From an uncultured Chthonomonas sp. (GTDB lineage: Bacteria; Armatimonadota; Chthonomonadetes; Chthonomonadales; Chthonomonadaceae): a DNA stretch of 64,000 nt. Below the pieces are notes generated by a model. The model was not told where the DNA came from, ran no database searches, and worked only from the letters and a program-made list of their open reading frames with translations. A program made the position numbers and the translations under genes. The stretch is from the NCBI GenBank assembly GCA_903859705.1, contig CAIONQ010000079.1:59350-123349 (forward strand), given 5' to 3'. This document shows, one piece after another, positions 43,712-51,693 of this stretch; within the stretch, counting starts at the first letter, position 1; the number at the start of each line of letters is the position of its first letter.

Positions 43712-43957
43712 CTAACCAGCGGATTCGGTCTTCACCTCTTCGGTTGCAGGCTTTACAGCCTTAGCTCGGGGTGCGCGGGGCGCGGCCGGAGCCTTAGCGG
43801 TGCCAGCAGCGGCAGCCTTTGCGACAGGCTTAGCAGCAGGGCGTGCAGCGACGCGAGTGCTCGCGGGCTTGGCTGCGCGCGCGGCCTTTACTTCTGCGCG
43901 AATGGTCTCTTCATGGCGCTTGCGCGCCCGATTAATCTCTTTAGTTCGAATACGCAA
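43712..43957 (-). CDS. small basic Ala/Lys/Pro-rich protein
   Basis: This is an 81-residue protein of unknown function. The N-terminus is strongly basic (RIRTKEINRARKRHEETIRAE is the opening helix-like part), and a low-complexity Ala/Lys/Pro/Arg tail follows, ending EEVKTESAG. The frame is open upstream to 44107, but the TTG at 43957 has GGAGGAGAG ahead and gives a well-formed start, so the longer reading is rejected. The composition suggests nucleic-acid or ribosome binding, but no family is recognised. It is 24 bp upstream of the SGNH-like gene. Confidence 0.6.
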   Translation of the reverse strand: MRIRTKEINRARKRHEETIRAEVKAARAAKPASTRVAARPAAKPVAKAAAAGTAKAPAAPRAPRAKAVKPATEEVKTESAG

Positions 43958-44127
43958 CGGAATTCTCTCCTCCAGGCGGTCCAGCACAGCCCCGGATCTC
44001 AAACGGACGCGATGAGACAGGGCCGATCTGTAGCAGACACTTAATATACCACATTGGCGGCCAATGCGCCGGAACGATTCCCATGTTGAAAAGCGATGAC
44101 CATGCATGTTGCAGCCTTACAAAACAA

Positions 44128-44163
44128 AGGGCTGTACCTAACTGTTATGGTTAGGGCAGCCCT
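44128..44163 (-). terminator. intrinsic terminator of the PHP gene
   Basis: On the minus strand AGGGCTGCCCTAAC pairs with GTTAGGTACAGCCCT around a short loop, followed by TTGTTTTG. It lies about 50 bp after the stop of the PHP gene at 44215. Confidence 0.8.
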
Positions 44164-44214
44164 CGTACATGATGATATTCTACCAGTGTGGATTGATATG
44201 TGATTGCTGTTGCT

Positions 44215-45057
44215 TTAATGTGATTTTCGCAGTAAAGCGGCTGATCGATGGATTGGTACAAGCGTCTTTTGGCGCTTTGTGAAAGTAGCCAAATTGTTTA
44301 TGCCAGCCCTTTGTGCGATGTCTATAGCATCCAGCGCCCTAAAACCAACCTGTTCTGGCACGTGCGCATCCGATCCCATGATTACGCTATCGCCCCCTCG
44401 GCTGGCGTATAGTTCCACCGTATCCAGGCATGGATATGAGTTACCGGTATTATGAAAGAGCCCCGCTGTATTAATTTCTAGCACGATTCCCTCTTCAATC
44501 ATGTGATCGAACAGTGTGCAAAGCTCCCTTTTGTGTTCCGCCGAATGATATGGCCCCCAGGCAGCAATGCCCAGGCGATTTGCATATTCGAGGTGGCCAA
44601 CCACATCGAACATGCCGCTTACAACGGAATCTCTTACTGCCACGAAGTAATCGTGGTACGCCAACCGCGCGATGCGGCTGCGGTTATACTCCGGAGCCAT
44701 AATTTTAACGCGGTTAACGTAGTGCACGCTACCCATTACAAAATCGAAAGGGTGTTTTTCCAGATAGTTGCTGATTTTATCTTCAAACCACACCTGGTAA
44801 TCAATTTCAACTCCAGCTTTGATTTTGAGATGGCTGCCCCAGTGCATCCTGGCAAGCACAATATCGTGCATGTACTTCTCATAATCAAAGTAGTTCACTA
44901 CTGGATCATCGGGATCAAAATCTTTGTGTTCGGTAAACCCGATTTCATCTACGCCATGTGCCACTGCGCTGCGGCACATCTCATCAATTGTTGCCTTGCC
45001 ATCATGGGACCGAATGGAATGGACCTGACAGTCAACGATGTAGTAACCGTCGATCAT
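44215..45057 (-). CDS. PHP-domain phosphoesterase, histidinol-phosphatase-like
   Basis: This is a 280-residue PHP protein with the same motif set as the protein at 30871: DCQVHSIRSHDG, IGFTEHKDF, FVMGSVHYVN, VVGHLEYANR and a C-terminal MGSDAHVPEQVG. All these carry the His/Asp/Glu metal ligands. It fits histidinol-phosphatase in length. AGGAGGG stands ahead of the ATG. It is transcribed alone, with a terminator. No other histidine gene is nearby, so a different substrate is possible. Confidence 0.82.
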   Translation of the reverse strand: MIDGYYIVDCQVHSIRSHDGKATIDEMCRSAVAHGVDEIGFTEHKDFDPDDPVVNYFDYEKYMHDIVLARMHWGSHLKIKAGVEIDYQVWFEDKISNYLEKHPFDFVMGSVHYVNRVKIMAPEYNRSRIARLAYHDYFVAVRDSVVSGMFDVVGHLEYANRLGIAAWGPYHSAEHKRELCTLFDHMIEEGIVLEINTAGLFHNTGNSYPCLDTVELYASRGGDSVIMGSDAHVPEQVGFRALDAIDIAQRAGINNLATFTKRQKTLVPIHRSAALLRKSH

Positions 45058-45498
45058 GGGTCTGCCCTCCTCTCGCTATAGGCTCGCGGTATAAGGTATG
45101 CGGGTATAAGGCCTGGTGAGTGCAAATTCGCAGTCACCAATAGGGTATGAACACCAAAGTTCATCCAAAATTTCTTTTATCTCAGCATTGCAATATATCC
45201 TTCAAATCGAACGAAAATACGTAGATATGGGGATAACACTTAATGCGTGTGAATTACAGCACACCCCCCAAACCTTAAGCCCAACATAGTCGTCTGAAAA
45301 AGTACAGCAAGAGGATAATATCGGTGCAGACTTCCCAGTAACCGATGCTTCAATTATCTTATGTGCAGGAAACTGACGAACGATTGAAAAAGATATCACC
45401 AGATTACATCCGGCGGGTGTCACAATCGTTTCACGTTTCCGTCCGATAAACTATTGACCGGCACAAACACTGCCCCAATAGTGGAGAGGAGGCCGCTC
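45058..45498. other. 441-bp divergent intergenic region
   Basis: No gene is seen. Two copies of GGTATAAGG (45088-45096 and 45103-45111), 15 bp apart, stand close to the PHP start; on the minus strand they read CCTTATACC and could be promoter or operator parts. AGGAGG at 45487-45492 is the ribosome-binding site of the next gene. The rest shows nothing recognisable. Confidence 0.5.
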
Positions 45499-47085
45499 GT
45501 GATAACGCAAAAAGTGAGTTCGAGCCTTCCGGAACTGGCGCGATCGGAAGCCGGGAGCAGGGTACCGTTTACGGTATGTGCTCCTATAGAGGCGGAAGAA
45601 GCTGTTCTGAAGCGATTTGGCGCACGCGCCATTTCGATGCTTACGCAGCCACGACAGTACGAAGATGGCCGCATGTTACCTCCCAGGCTAAGCGCTAACG
45701 ATTGTTACGCTGCCTTGGAAGAGGCATGCCGCAAGATGGCGCGCGTTGCGGTGCGAAAAATAGAGGCTGGCGGATCTGCGTACAGTGCGTCTGTACTGGA
45801 GTTGCTGCCCACTATCTTCCCGGATGGCGCTGCCTATCTTGCACGGTGTATTCGCTCTGTGGTTAGTGATGCCGAGCGTGCAGAACGCAGGTGTGTTCCG
45901 GCTATTTCAATGGATCAGGAGCTGCGTAGTGGCTCTGGTGATGGAGATAGCGGCCTTTGCCTGCGCGACACCTTCGCGAGCGAAGCCCTGGACGAGCAGC
46001 CGGAAGAGGCATTGATCGACAGGTCGGACAGGGAACAGTTTCGTACAAGCCTTGCGCGTGCGCTCAAATCTATCTCTCCTGCTTACCTTTCTGCGCTGCA
46101 GCGCGATCTCGATCGCGAAAAAATGCGCCAGCTTGGGGAGCGTGTAGCACCGGAAACGGATCGCGAGAGACAGACGGTTTGCAGAGCACGAGCCGCGCTC
46201 AGCCAGATTCTGAAGAACGAATGCGGGCTGGATAACCCATTTATCCGGCTGCTATCCCAACAGAGGAACAGCAGGGTGCGACACAGGACGACAAAATCGC
46301 CCAACTGGTCTCGTGAGCGGCAGGAGGATCTCTTCCGGCGTTTGCTCAACACGCCATGGCACGAGCGCGCTGAACAAGCGGCAACACACTCCGAATCGGA
46401 TGTGGAAGAGGCCGTAGTAAATGTGGTCTCAACGCCTGGCAAAACGCTTGCGCCACCTTCACCGGAGATGCGACAGGCCATGCGTGTTATGGATATGTAT
46501 AAACTGCGCGACGATCCCCGTGCTCATTCGCCGGAAGCGCAGGCATTGTACGAAGCGGCAGGCGCGGCAAGATCTGCAGGCAAATTGGAAGATGCCATCC
46601 GCCTGTACCGCCATGCACACAGCGTGGAGCCATCATTTTTGGCACCATTAAATGAGGCTGGGGTACTACTGAGCCAGATAGGAAATCTGCGGGAAGCTCT
46701 GAGGATTTACCTTAGCATCGTTGAGCATCCTGAAGCTGGCCCCAGTAAGTTCATAGCCGCAACCAACGCTGCGGATATCTACCTTACCTGGTTTGATACC
46801 GGCCGCAACAAAGAAAAGAATATAGAACGCGCCATGTGGTACGCAAGGCTTGCTATGGAGCGCCCCACCCCCATGCGTGCATGTAACCTGCTTCTGGCAT
46901 GCGTTAAAGATAGGTACTATCTGGAAGCTCAGCAGATAATGGATACCGTTCTGAAGACTGACTCGCCGGAATGCCCTTCAGAAAAGTTCCTTGAAACACT
47001 GTTTCAAATTCGTGATGCAGACCTGGTCTCCTGGTGGAACTGGCTGGATGGCGAACTCGGAAAGGATAACTGTAATGACCGTTAA
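45499..47085 (+). CDS. sigma-factor-like protein fused to TPR repeats
   Basis: This is a 528-residue cytoplasmic protein with no signal peptide. The N-terminal half looks like an extracytoplasmic-function sigma factor that has diverged: helical segments FGARAISML and ACRKMARVAV, and a region-4-like stretch (about residues 175-240) ending VCRARAALSQIL. The C-terminal half has tetratricopeptide repeats (about 350-445: ARSAGKLEDAIRLYRHAHSV, SQIGNLREALRIYLSIV). The start is GTG at 45499, chosen for AGGAGG six bases ahead; an in-frame TTG at 45454 has no such signal. It overlaps the small gene at 47075 by 11 bp, so the two are translationally coupled. A regulatory role is inferred. Confidence 0.65.
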   Translation: MITQKVSSSLPELARSEAGSRVPFTVCAPIEAEEAVLKRFGARAISMLTQPRQYEDGRMLPPRLSANDCYAALEEACRKMARVAVRKIEAGGSAYSASVLELLPTIFPDGAAYLARCIRSVVSDAERAERRCVPAISMDQELRSGSGDGDSGLCLRDTFASEALDEQPEEALIDRSDREQFRTSLARALKSISPAYLSALQRDLDREKMRQLGERVAPETDRERQTVCRARAALSQILKNECGLDNPFIRLLSQQRNSRVRHRTTKSPNWSRERQEDLFRRLLNTPWHERAEQAATHSESDVEEAVVNVVSTPGKTLAPPSPEMRQAMRVMDMYKLRDDPRAHSPEAQALYEAAGAARSAGKLEDAIRLYRHAHSVEPSFLAPLNEAGVLLSQIGNLREALRIYLSIVEHPEAGPSKFIAATNAADIYLTWFDTGRNKEKNIERAMWYARLAMERPTPMRACNLLLACVKDRYYLEAQQIMDTVLKTDSPECPSEKFLETLFQIRDADLVSWWNWLDGELGKDNCNDR

Positions 47086-47290
47086 GATCAGCAAGGCCCT
47101 CGGAAATACTCTCCGAACCGCCGCCTGCATGGCCATCCTTTTCGGAGCCACATATGTTAGGTCCGAAGTTAAACCTGGCACAGGGGACCGTACTATAGGC
47201 ATATCTTCCATAAAAGGCCAGACGTTGCTTCTGGCGGAAGATGGCCAGGAATCTCATGGCGGCAAGGGTGGCGGCAAGAGCCACGGCTAA
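47075..47290 (+). CDS. 71-residue exported Gly/His/Lys-rich peptide
   Basis: The N-terminus is basic and then hydrophobic (KALGNTLRTAACMAILFGAT), like a signal peptide, followed by VKPGTGDRTIGISSIKGQTL. The C-terminus is ESHGGKGGGKSHG. AAAGGAT lies nine bases ahead of the ATG at 47075. The frame is open upstream to 46991 inside the preceding gene, but the start inside the overlap is better. It overlaps the sigma-like/TPR gene by 11 bp, so the two products are probably made together. No family is recognised; the His/Gly/Lys tail could bind metal or be a signal peptide cargo. Confidence 0.6.
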   Translation: MTVKISKALGNTLRTAACMAILFGATYVRSEVKPGTGDRTIGISSIKGQTLLLAEDGQESHGGKGGGKSHG

Positions 47291-47327
47291 GCCTTAGCCT
47301 CCTTCCTACTCAAGATATTCGCTATTT

Positions 47328-47376
47328 TGGCCCCCGTGGCCAGTTCGGCTAAATGCTGTGCTGGCTGCGGGGGCCA
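47328..47376 (+). other. long GC-rich hairpin between peptide gene and HEAT gene
   Basis: TGGCCCCCG (47328-47336) pairs with CGGGGGCCA (47368-47376), and the inner TGGCCAG/CTGGCTG extends the stem. No T-run follows. It covers the first possible starts of the next gene's open frame and may control read-through or translation. Confidence 0.55.
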
Positions 47377-47445
47377 GGGTGCTTGTTACCAGCAGCTTAT
47401 GCCTGCATGCCAACCATATTGCTACGCGGGGGCTTCAACTGCCAC

Positions 47446-49338
47446 ATGCGCCAACCAATTTACAACCCGTTCAAACACATCTTATTTACTGGCATGGCTG
47501 CTGGATTCTTTGGGCTACTACCACTTCACGCCCTGGCGGCAGTACCACAAACTCCCCAGCAGGCTACAGAATGGGGAGAACGCCTGCACAACCTCATTCC
47601 GAACTCTATTGAGGGCATTAGAACCGTTCAAGACCTGGGTACGCTTCCACCAGATTCTATTTTCACGATTCTTAACAGCAACTGGCCATCACTTACGAAC
47701 GAAGCTAAGCTCTACGTACTTAGCTGCATTGTTCAAAACGATAACCCGCGCATGCTGGATATCCTTGATCTGGGTGTTCATGATCCCTCAATAGCTGTGC
47801 AAAACCGGGCATTGCAGTTCTGCGAGAGCTTCGGATTTGAAGCCTTTACAGAGGATTACGATGCCTACTTGAAGTGGCGAGAGAGCAACCGTAATAAGCC
47901 CCTAAAAGAGGTGCTGGCCTCTTCTTTGAAATCCGTGGTTGCCGCCATCCCGCATGCAGATGAAGCCCAGCGGGGTGTGCTTTTCAGCATACTGGTTCGC
48001 TCAAACTTCAATTCCACTTCCCAAACGTCGCGGTGGCGCCGTGATGCTGCCCTCTCATCGCACCTGGCTGATACGCTGTTGCCGTGGGTTAAAGAGCAGA
48101 ATAATATGATGTGGACCTGTTTTCAGATCATTCGTGGTTTGAGACCGGGCGAAGAGTTTATGCGCACCAAAATTCTGCCACTTGCAGATGCTAAGACGGA
48201 AACATCTGTAAGGTATCAGGCTTTGAATTCTCTTGGGAGCCCGGATAACCCCTGGGCAATAGATCCTTTGATGAAGATGATGCTGGCCGAATATCCGGAT
48301 GCTCCGTGTGAAATGATTGGACAGGCCATTGCACAGGTTGGTGATCCAAAAGTTATTCCAACACTGATTGTGATGATGGAAACCGATAACTCTCCGGAAG
48401 GCAACAGGGTTATTGGCAATGTGCTTGCCCCACTTACGGGCGTTAATAATTCCGTAGTACGAGATTCGCGGTGGTGGCGATCGTGGTGGACGCGAAACAG
48501 CAAGCGATTTCCGCCAGAAGTAAGAAATGCGCCCTTTACAAAAGTGGCCATTAGGGCACGCCCGCTCCCTGCAGATCCGTTAAGCCCGGTACTTAGGGCC
48601 GCGCAACCCATGCTTAAACAGGTTGCCGGAGATATAAAGCGATCTTACTGGTTTGTAGACCCTCGACCTCAAATGCGGCCGGGGCCGGGCGCAATTCGTG
48701 TTAAGGCAAGCTCAGGTTCAACCGCAGCGGATGCAGGGCCACTTGGCCTGATTGTTGTTCTGCCTGGTGATGGGGATGGTGCAACTGCAAGTGCATTCTG
48801 GCAGGAGGCAGCCCGCAAAGCTCTGGAGAGCCACTACTGCATAGCCATTTTAAATGCACCCAGGTGGAGCGATACGCAATCTATCACGTGGGTTACTGCA
48901 TTCGAAATGAAGCGCGTGCGTGAAGCTAAGTTTGCAGCCGAAACCTTTGTTCAGGAAGTTGTTAAGGATGTACAGACTTATCGGCAAATAGATAACTCCA
49001 GGGTCATTCTCCATGGGATAGGTGCAGGAGGCGTGCCAGCCTATTGTGCTTCCCTTGATCCTACAACGCCGTTTACCGCAACGTTTATTGCATCCTCCCC
49101 CTTCCGAACTGCAGAGCTACCATCTCTGGACAGCGCCAAAGGCAGGCGGTATCTTATATTGAATGCTAAAGACGACCGGGCACACCCATTTTGGATGGCA
49201 GAAGCTGCCCAAAAACTGCTGCAGCAAAAGGGCGCAATAGTGCAGATGGATGCAACTGCTGGTTACCTGGGGGCGCTGAATGGGGATGCGTATGCCCCCC
49301 TGCTGCGTTCAAGCATAGAGTTGATTGCTAAAAAATAG
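47446..49338 (+). CDS. HEAT-repeat protein with alpha/beta-hydrolase-like C-terminus
   Basis: This is a 630-residue exported protein. The signal peptide begins MRQPIYNPFKHILFTGMAAG and cuts near LHALAA. The middle (about residues 60-370) is helical with HEAT-like segments (ALNSLGSPDNPWAIDPLMKMM). The C-terminal 230 residues look like an alpha/beta hydrolase: IVVLPGDGDGATAS (first strand), VILHGIGAGGVPAY (nucleophile elbow) and ILNAKDDRAHP (acid motif). But the elbow is G-I-G-A-G, with Gly for Ser, and no His follows at the usual place. The frame is open upstream to 47353, inside the hairpin. The start is tentative. Function unknown. Confidence 0.6.
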   Translation: MRQPIYNPFKHILFTGMAAGFFGLLPLHALAAVPQTPQQATEWGERLHNLIPNSIEGIRTVQDLGTLPPDSIFTILNSNWPSLTNEAKLYVLSCIVQNDNPRMLDILDLGVHDPSIAVQNRALQFCESFGFEAFTEDYDAYLKWRESNRNKPLKEVLASSLKSVVAAIPHADEAQRGVLFSILVRSNFNSTSQTSRWRRDAALSSHLADTLLPWVKEQNNMMWTCFQIIRGLRPGEEFMRTKILPLADAKTETSVRYQALNSLGSPDNPWAIDPLMKMMLAEYPDAPCEMIGQAIAQVGDPKVIPTLIVMMETDNSPEGNRVIGNVLAPLTGVNNSVVRDSRWWRSWWTRNSKRFPPEVRNAPFTKVAIRARPLPADPLSPVLRAAQPMLKQVAGDIKRSYWFVDPRPQMRPGPGAIRVKASSGSTAADAGPLGLIVVLPGDGDGATASAFWQEAARKALESHYCIAILNAPRWSDTQSITWVTAFEMKRVREAKFAAETFVQEVVKDVQTYRQIDNSRVILHGIGAGGVPAYCASLDPTTPFTATFIASSPFRTAELPSLDSAKGRRYLILNAKDDRAHPFWMAEAAQKLLQQKGAIVQMDATAGYLGALNGDAYAPLLRSSIELIAKK

Positions 49339-49361
49339 CCTACTCGGAGAGTTTCATATAT

Positions 49362-49856
49362 ATGTTGGTAATCGAGCCCTACCGGTTCACATGCAGTGCA
49401 GCCCCAGACGTTGAGTACGAGGTTGGGGTGGTGAGCCCAGACTTACGCGCGGAGATGGAGAGCATCTTTGCTGTACGGATGACGGTATTTGTGGAGGAGC
49501 AGGCCGTTCCCGCTGAGGAAGAACTGGATGCTTACGATCTCACATCCGTGCATTTTATGCTTCGTGCAATCACTGATGAATCTGGCGCGGTTGGCACGGC
49601 AAGGCTAATTGATAAAGGGCATGGCGTTGCAAAGATTGGGCGTGTTGCCGTGCTAAAAGAGCATAGAGGCCGGGGAGTTGGACTTGAGTTAATGCGCCAC
49701 ACAGAGCGCTACGCACGGGCTTCTGGATACACAGAGATGGTGTTGGAGGCGCAGTGCCATGCAATTCCGTTTTATGAAAAGCTGGGGTATGTAGCAGAAG
49801 GCCCTGTATTTCTGGATGCAAACATAGAGCATCGCGTTATGCGGCGCTCCCTGTAG
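49362..49856 (+). CDS. GNAT-family N-acetyltransferase
   Basis: This is a 164-residue acetyl-CoA-dependent acetyltransferase. The acetyl-CoA pyrophosphate loop motif is visible as KIGRVAVLKEHRGRGVGLELM. The N-terminal VRMTVFVEEQAVPAEEELDAYD resembles YjcF/ElaA-type GNAT proteins, and the C-terminal AIPFYEKLGYVAEG is typical. CGGAGAG lies before the ATG. It follows the HEAT gene by 23 bp. The substrate is unknown. Confidence 0.88.
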   Translation: MLVIEPYRFTCSAAPDVEYEVGVVSPDLRAEMESIFAVRMTVFVEEQAVPAEEELDAYDLTSVHFMLRAITDESGAVGTARLIDKGHGVAKIGRVAVLKEHRGRGVGLELMRHTERYARASGYTEMVLEAQCHAIPFYEKLGYVAEGPVFLDANIEHRVMRRSL

Positions 49857-49872
49857 GTTGCAAGCAACAGGT

Positions 49873-50523
49873 ATGACCGAACAACCCTCCCCGCAACAAT
49901 CTGCCAACACAACAGCCTCACCGGCACCCGGATTAAGCGAGATATTTCGGGTGTTTTTTGTGCTTGGCCTACAGTCTTTCGGAGGGGGGATCGCCACCTT
50001 TACAATGATTCATGAGCAGACTGTTCGGCGCCTGAGATATATATCTGAAGAACAGTTTGTACAGAATTGGGCCATGGTACAGCTTGCGCCTGGCATTAAC
50101 CTGCTGGCGCTTGTGATACTTATAGGCAGGCGAGCCCGGGGTATGAAAGGGGCGTTCGCTGCATTAATTGGCTTGATGGCGCCCAGTTGTGCCCTTACCA
50201 TGCTGATAGCATCCGTGTACACGCACTTACATACAGTACCGGCGGCCGTAGCAGCGATAAATGCGGCCATCCCGGCAATTGTGGCTGTAGGGCTGCTCAG
50301 CTGCATAACAATGTTGCGCCCAATGATAAAATCTGTGCCCAACGAATTGGATACTACCCCGCGTAGCCAGCCGGTTTTTGCCTGTGCGATGGTGATTGCT
50401 GCTGGGGCAGCTGTGCTCTCTAACCGCTTGCCTATTCCCGCAGTGCTGATACTATGTGGGGTTGCTGGTGCAATTGAAGCCGTTCTTTCGAGACTGCTTG
50501 CAATGAGAAGGTCCACTTCATGA
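49873..50523 (+). CDS. chromate transporter, first half (short-chain CHR)
   Basis: This is a 216-residue membrane protein with the CHR-domain opening LQSFGGGIATFTMIHEQTV. It has about 5-6 hydrophobic segments. Two short CHR genes side by side form the bidomain type found split in many bacteria. The ATG at 49873 is preferred over a TTG at 49858. Its stop overlaps the next ATG (ATGA). Chromate export is the family's known role; the actual substrate here is open. Confidence 0.85.
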   Translation: MTEQPSPQQSANTTASPAPGLSEIFRVFFVLGLQSFGGGIATFTMIHEQTVRRLRYISEEQFVQNWAMVQLAPGINLLALVILIGRRARGMKGAFAALIGLMAPSCALTMLIASVYTHLHTVPAAVAAINAAIPAIVAVGLLSCITMLRPMIKSVPNELDTTPRSQPVFACAMVIAAGAAVLSNRLPIPAVLILCGVAGAIEAVLSRLLAMRRSTS

Positions 50524-51032
50524 ATCCAGCTGCCTATTTCTGGAGCATGCTAAAGGCATCGCTGTTTTCTACGGGAGGCATGGGGAACCTGCCAGCCATC
50601 CATCACGACTTCATTCAGGCGCATGCCGCTCGCCCAGAAGTATTCGGCGAAGCCCTTGTAATTGGCCAGTTTTCGCCTGGCCCCAACGGCCTTTGGACCG
50701 TGGCGTTTGGGTACATTACACGTGGTATTTTGGGAGGCGTACTGGCTGCAGTAGCGGTTTCGATCCCACCATTTCTGGTTATCTTGTTGGATAAGTTCTA
50801 TGCTAAGAACCGGGAGAGCGTGGCAATAACTGGGTTCATTCGGGGAATTAGCCTCGGCGTTATCGGCGCGTTTGCTGTTACATTGATCAGTATGTTGAAA
50901 GCAGCCCACCCAGGGCTCAGGGCAATTGTTACGCTAATTGCTGTTGCCGCTATCTCCGCGCAAAAAATAGTGCGTGTACCTGTACCTGCTCTTATTGCTG
51001 CCTCAGCCCTGTTGGGCTTGTTGTTTCCGTAA
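50520..51032 (+). CDS. chromate transporter, second half (short-chain CHR)
   Basis: This is a 170-residue partner of the preceding gene, overlapping it by four bases. The opening is LFSTGGMGNLPAIHHDFI, and the conserved GQFSPGPNGLWTVAFGYI follows. Four hydrophobic segments are visible. Together the two genes make a full CHR transporter of antiparallel halves, as expected for short-chain pairs. Confidence 0.85.
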   Translation: MNPAAYFWSMLKASLFSTGGMGNLPAIHHDFIQAHAARPEVFGEALVIGQFSPGPNGLWTVAFGYITRGILGGVLAAVAVSIPPFLVILLDKFYAKNRESVAITGFIRGISLGVIGAFAVTLISMLKAAHPGLRAIVTLIAVAAISAQKIVRVPVPALIAASALLGLLFP

Positions 51033-51159
51033 CTCGCAGGGATTTGCCAGATCTGCGGCTGATATATTGCAGTTAGCAACTCTGAAACCATGTGGGTAAA
51101 GGCGCTGTATACAACAGTAAGCGCTATGCGATTAGCATGCCTTTTCTCAGGAGACTCTT

Positions 51160-51693
51160 ATGACACTCGCTCAAGTACAGGCGGCGGCTGCGTTTGTATC
51201 CTATCTCATTCTTACCTGGGCCGGCCTTATTATCGCCGTTGCACTGCTGGTGCCGGGTCATGCCGACCGCGCCAGAATTCAGGCTCAAGATCACACCGCA
51301 AAGAGCATTGTTGCGGGACTTGCGATGCTGATCCCAATTGCGTTTGCCCTCGCGATGGTACAGGGAGCCCCCCTGCTGCGTTTCCTTGGAATGCTGGTGA
51401 TCTTTGCATCTGCAGGCACACTTGTACTTGGCTCCAGTGGCATAGCTCTCATACTCAGTAAGCGAATAAGTGGCAGTGGCACCGATGCCAGTGAGTTTGG
51501 CGGCCTGCTGCGGGGTGCCCTGGTGTACAGCCTTGGGCTCGGCTTTCCGTTTGTGGGATGGTTTCTATTTTTGCCGGTTGCCCTGATTACTTCGCTGGGC
51601 GCTGGAGTTCGCGCTCTGATTAGCGCACGAAAGGCAGCAACGCCTGCTGCTCCTCAGTACGAGATACTCACCAACCAGGGAGCGGCGCAATGA
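51160..51693 (+). CDS. four-helix membrane protein of unknown function
   Basis: This is a 177-residue protein with four hydrophobic segments (about residues 12-32, 50-66, 72-98 and 122-146). No motif is recognised. AGGAGAC precedes the ATG. Its stop overlaps the ATG of the DUF1800 gene (ATGA), so the two are coupled. It may help anchor or assemble the exported DUF1800/DUF1501 proteins, but this rests only on position. Confidence 0.65.
   Translation: MTLAQVQAAAAFVSYLILTWAGLIIAVALLVPGHADRARIQAQDHTAKSIVAGLAMLIPIAFALAMVQGAPLLRFLGMLVIFASAGTLVLGSSGIALILSKRISGSGTDASEFGGLLRGALVYSLGLGFPFVGWFLFLPVALITSLGAGVRALISARKAATPAAPQYEILTNQGAAQ

Noticed and set aside
47353..47445. 31-codon upstream extension of the HEAT protein.
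   Set aside because: It lies within a strong hairpin, has no ribosome-binding site and precedes a normal signal peptide at 47446.
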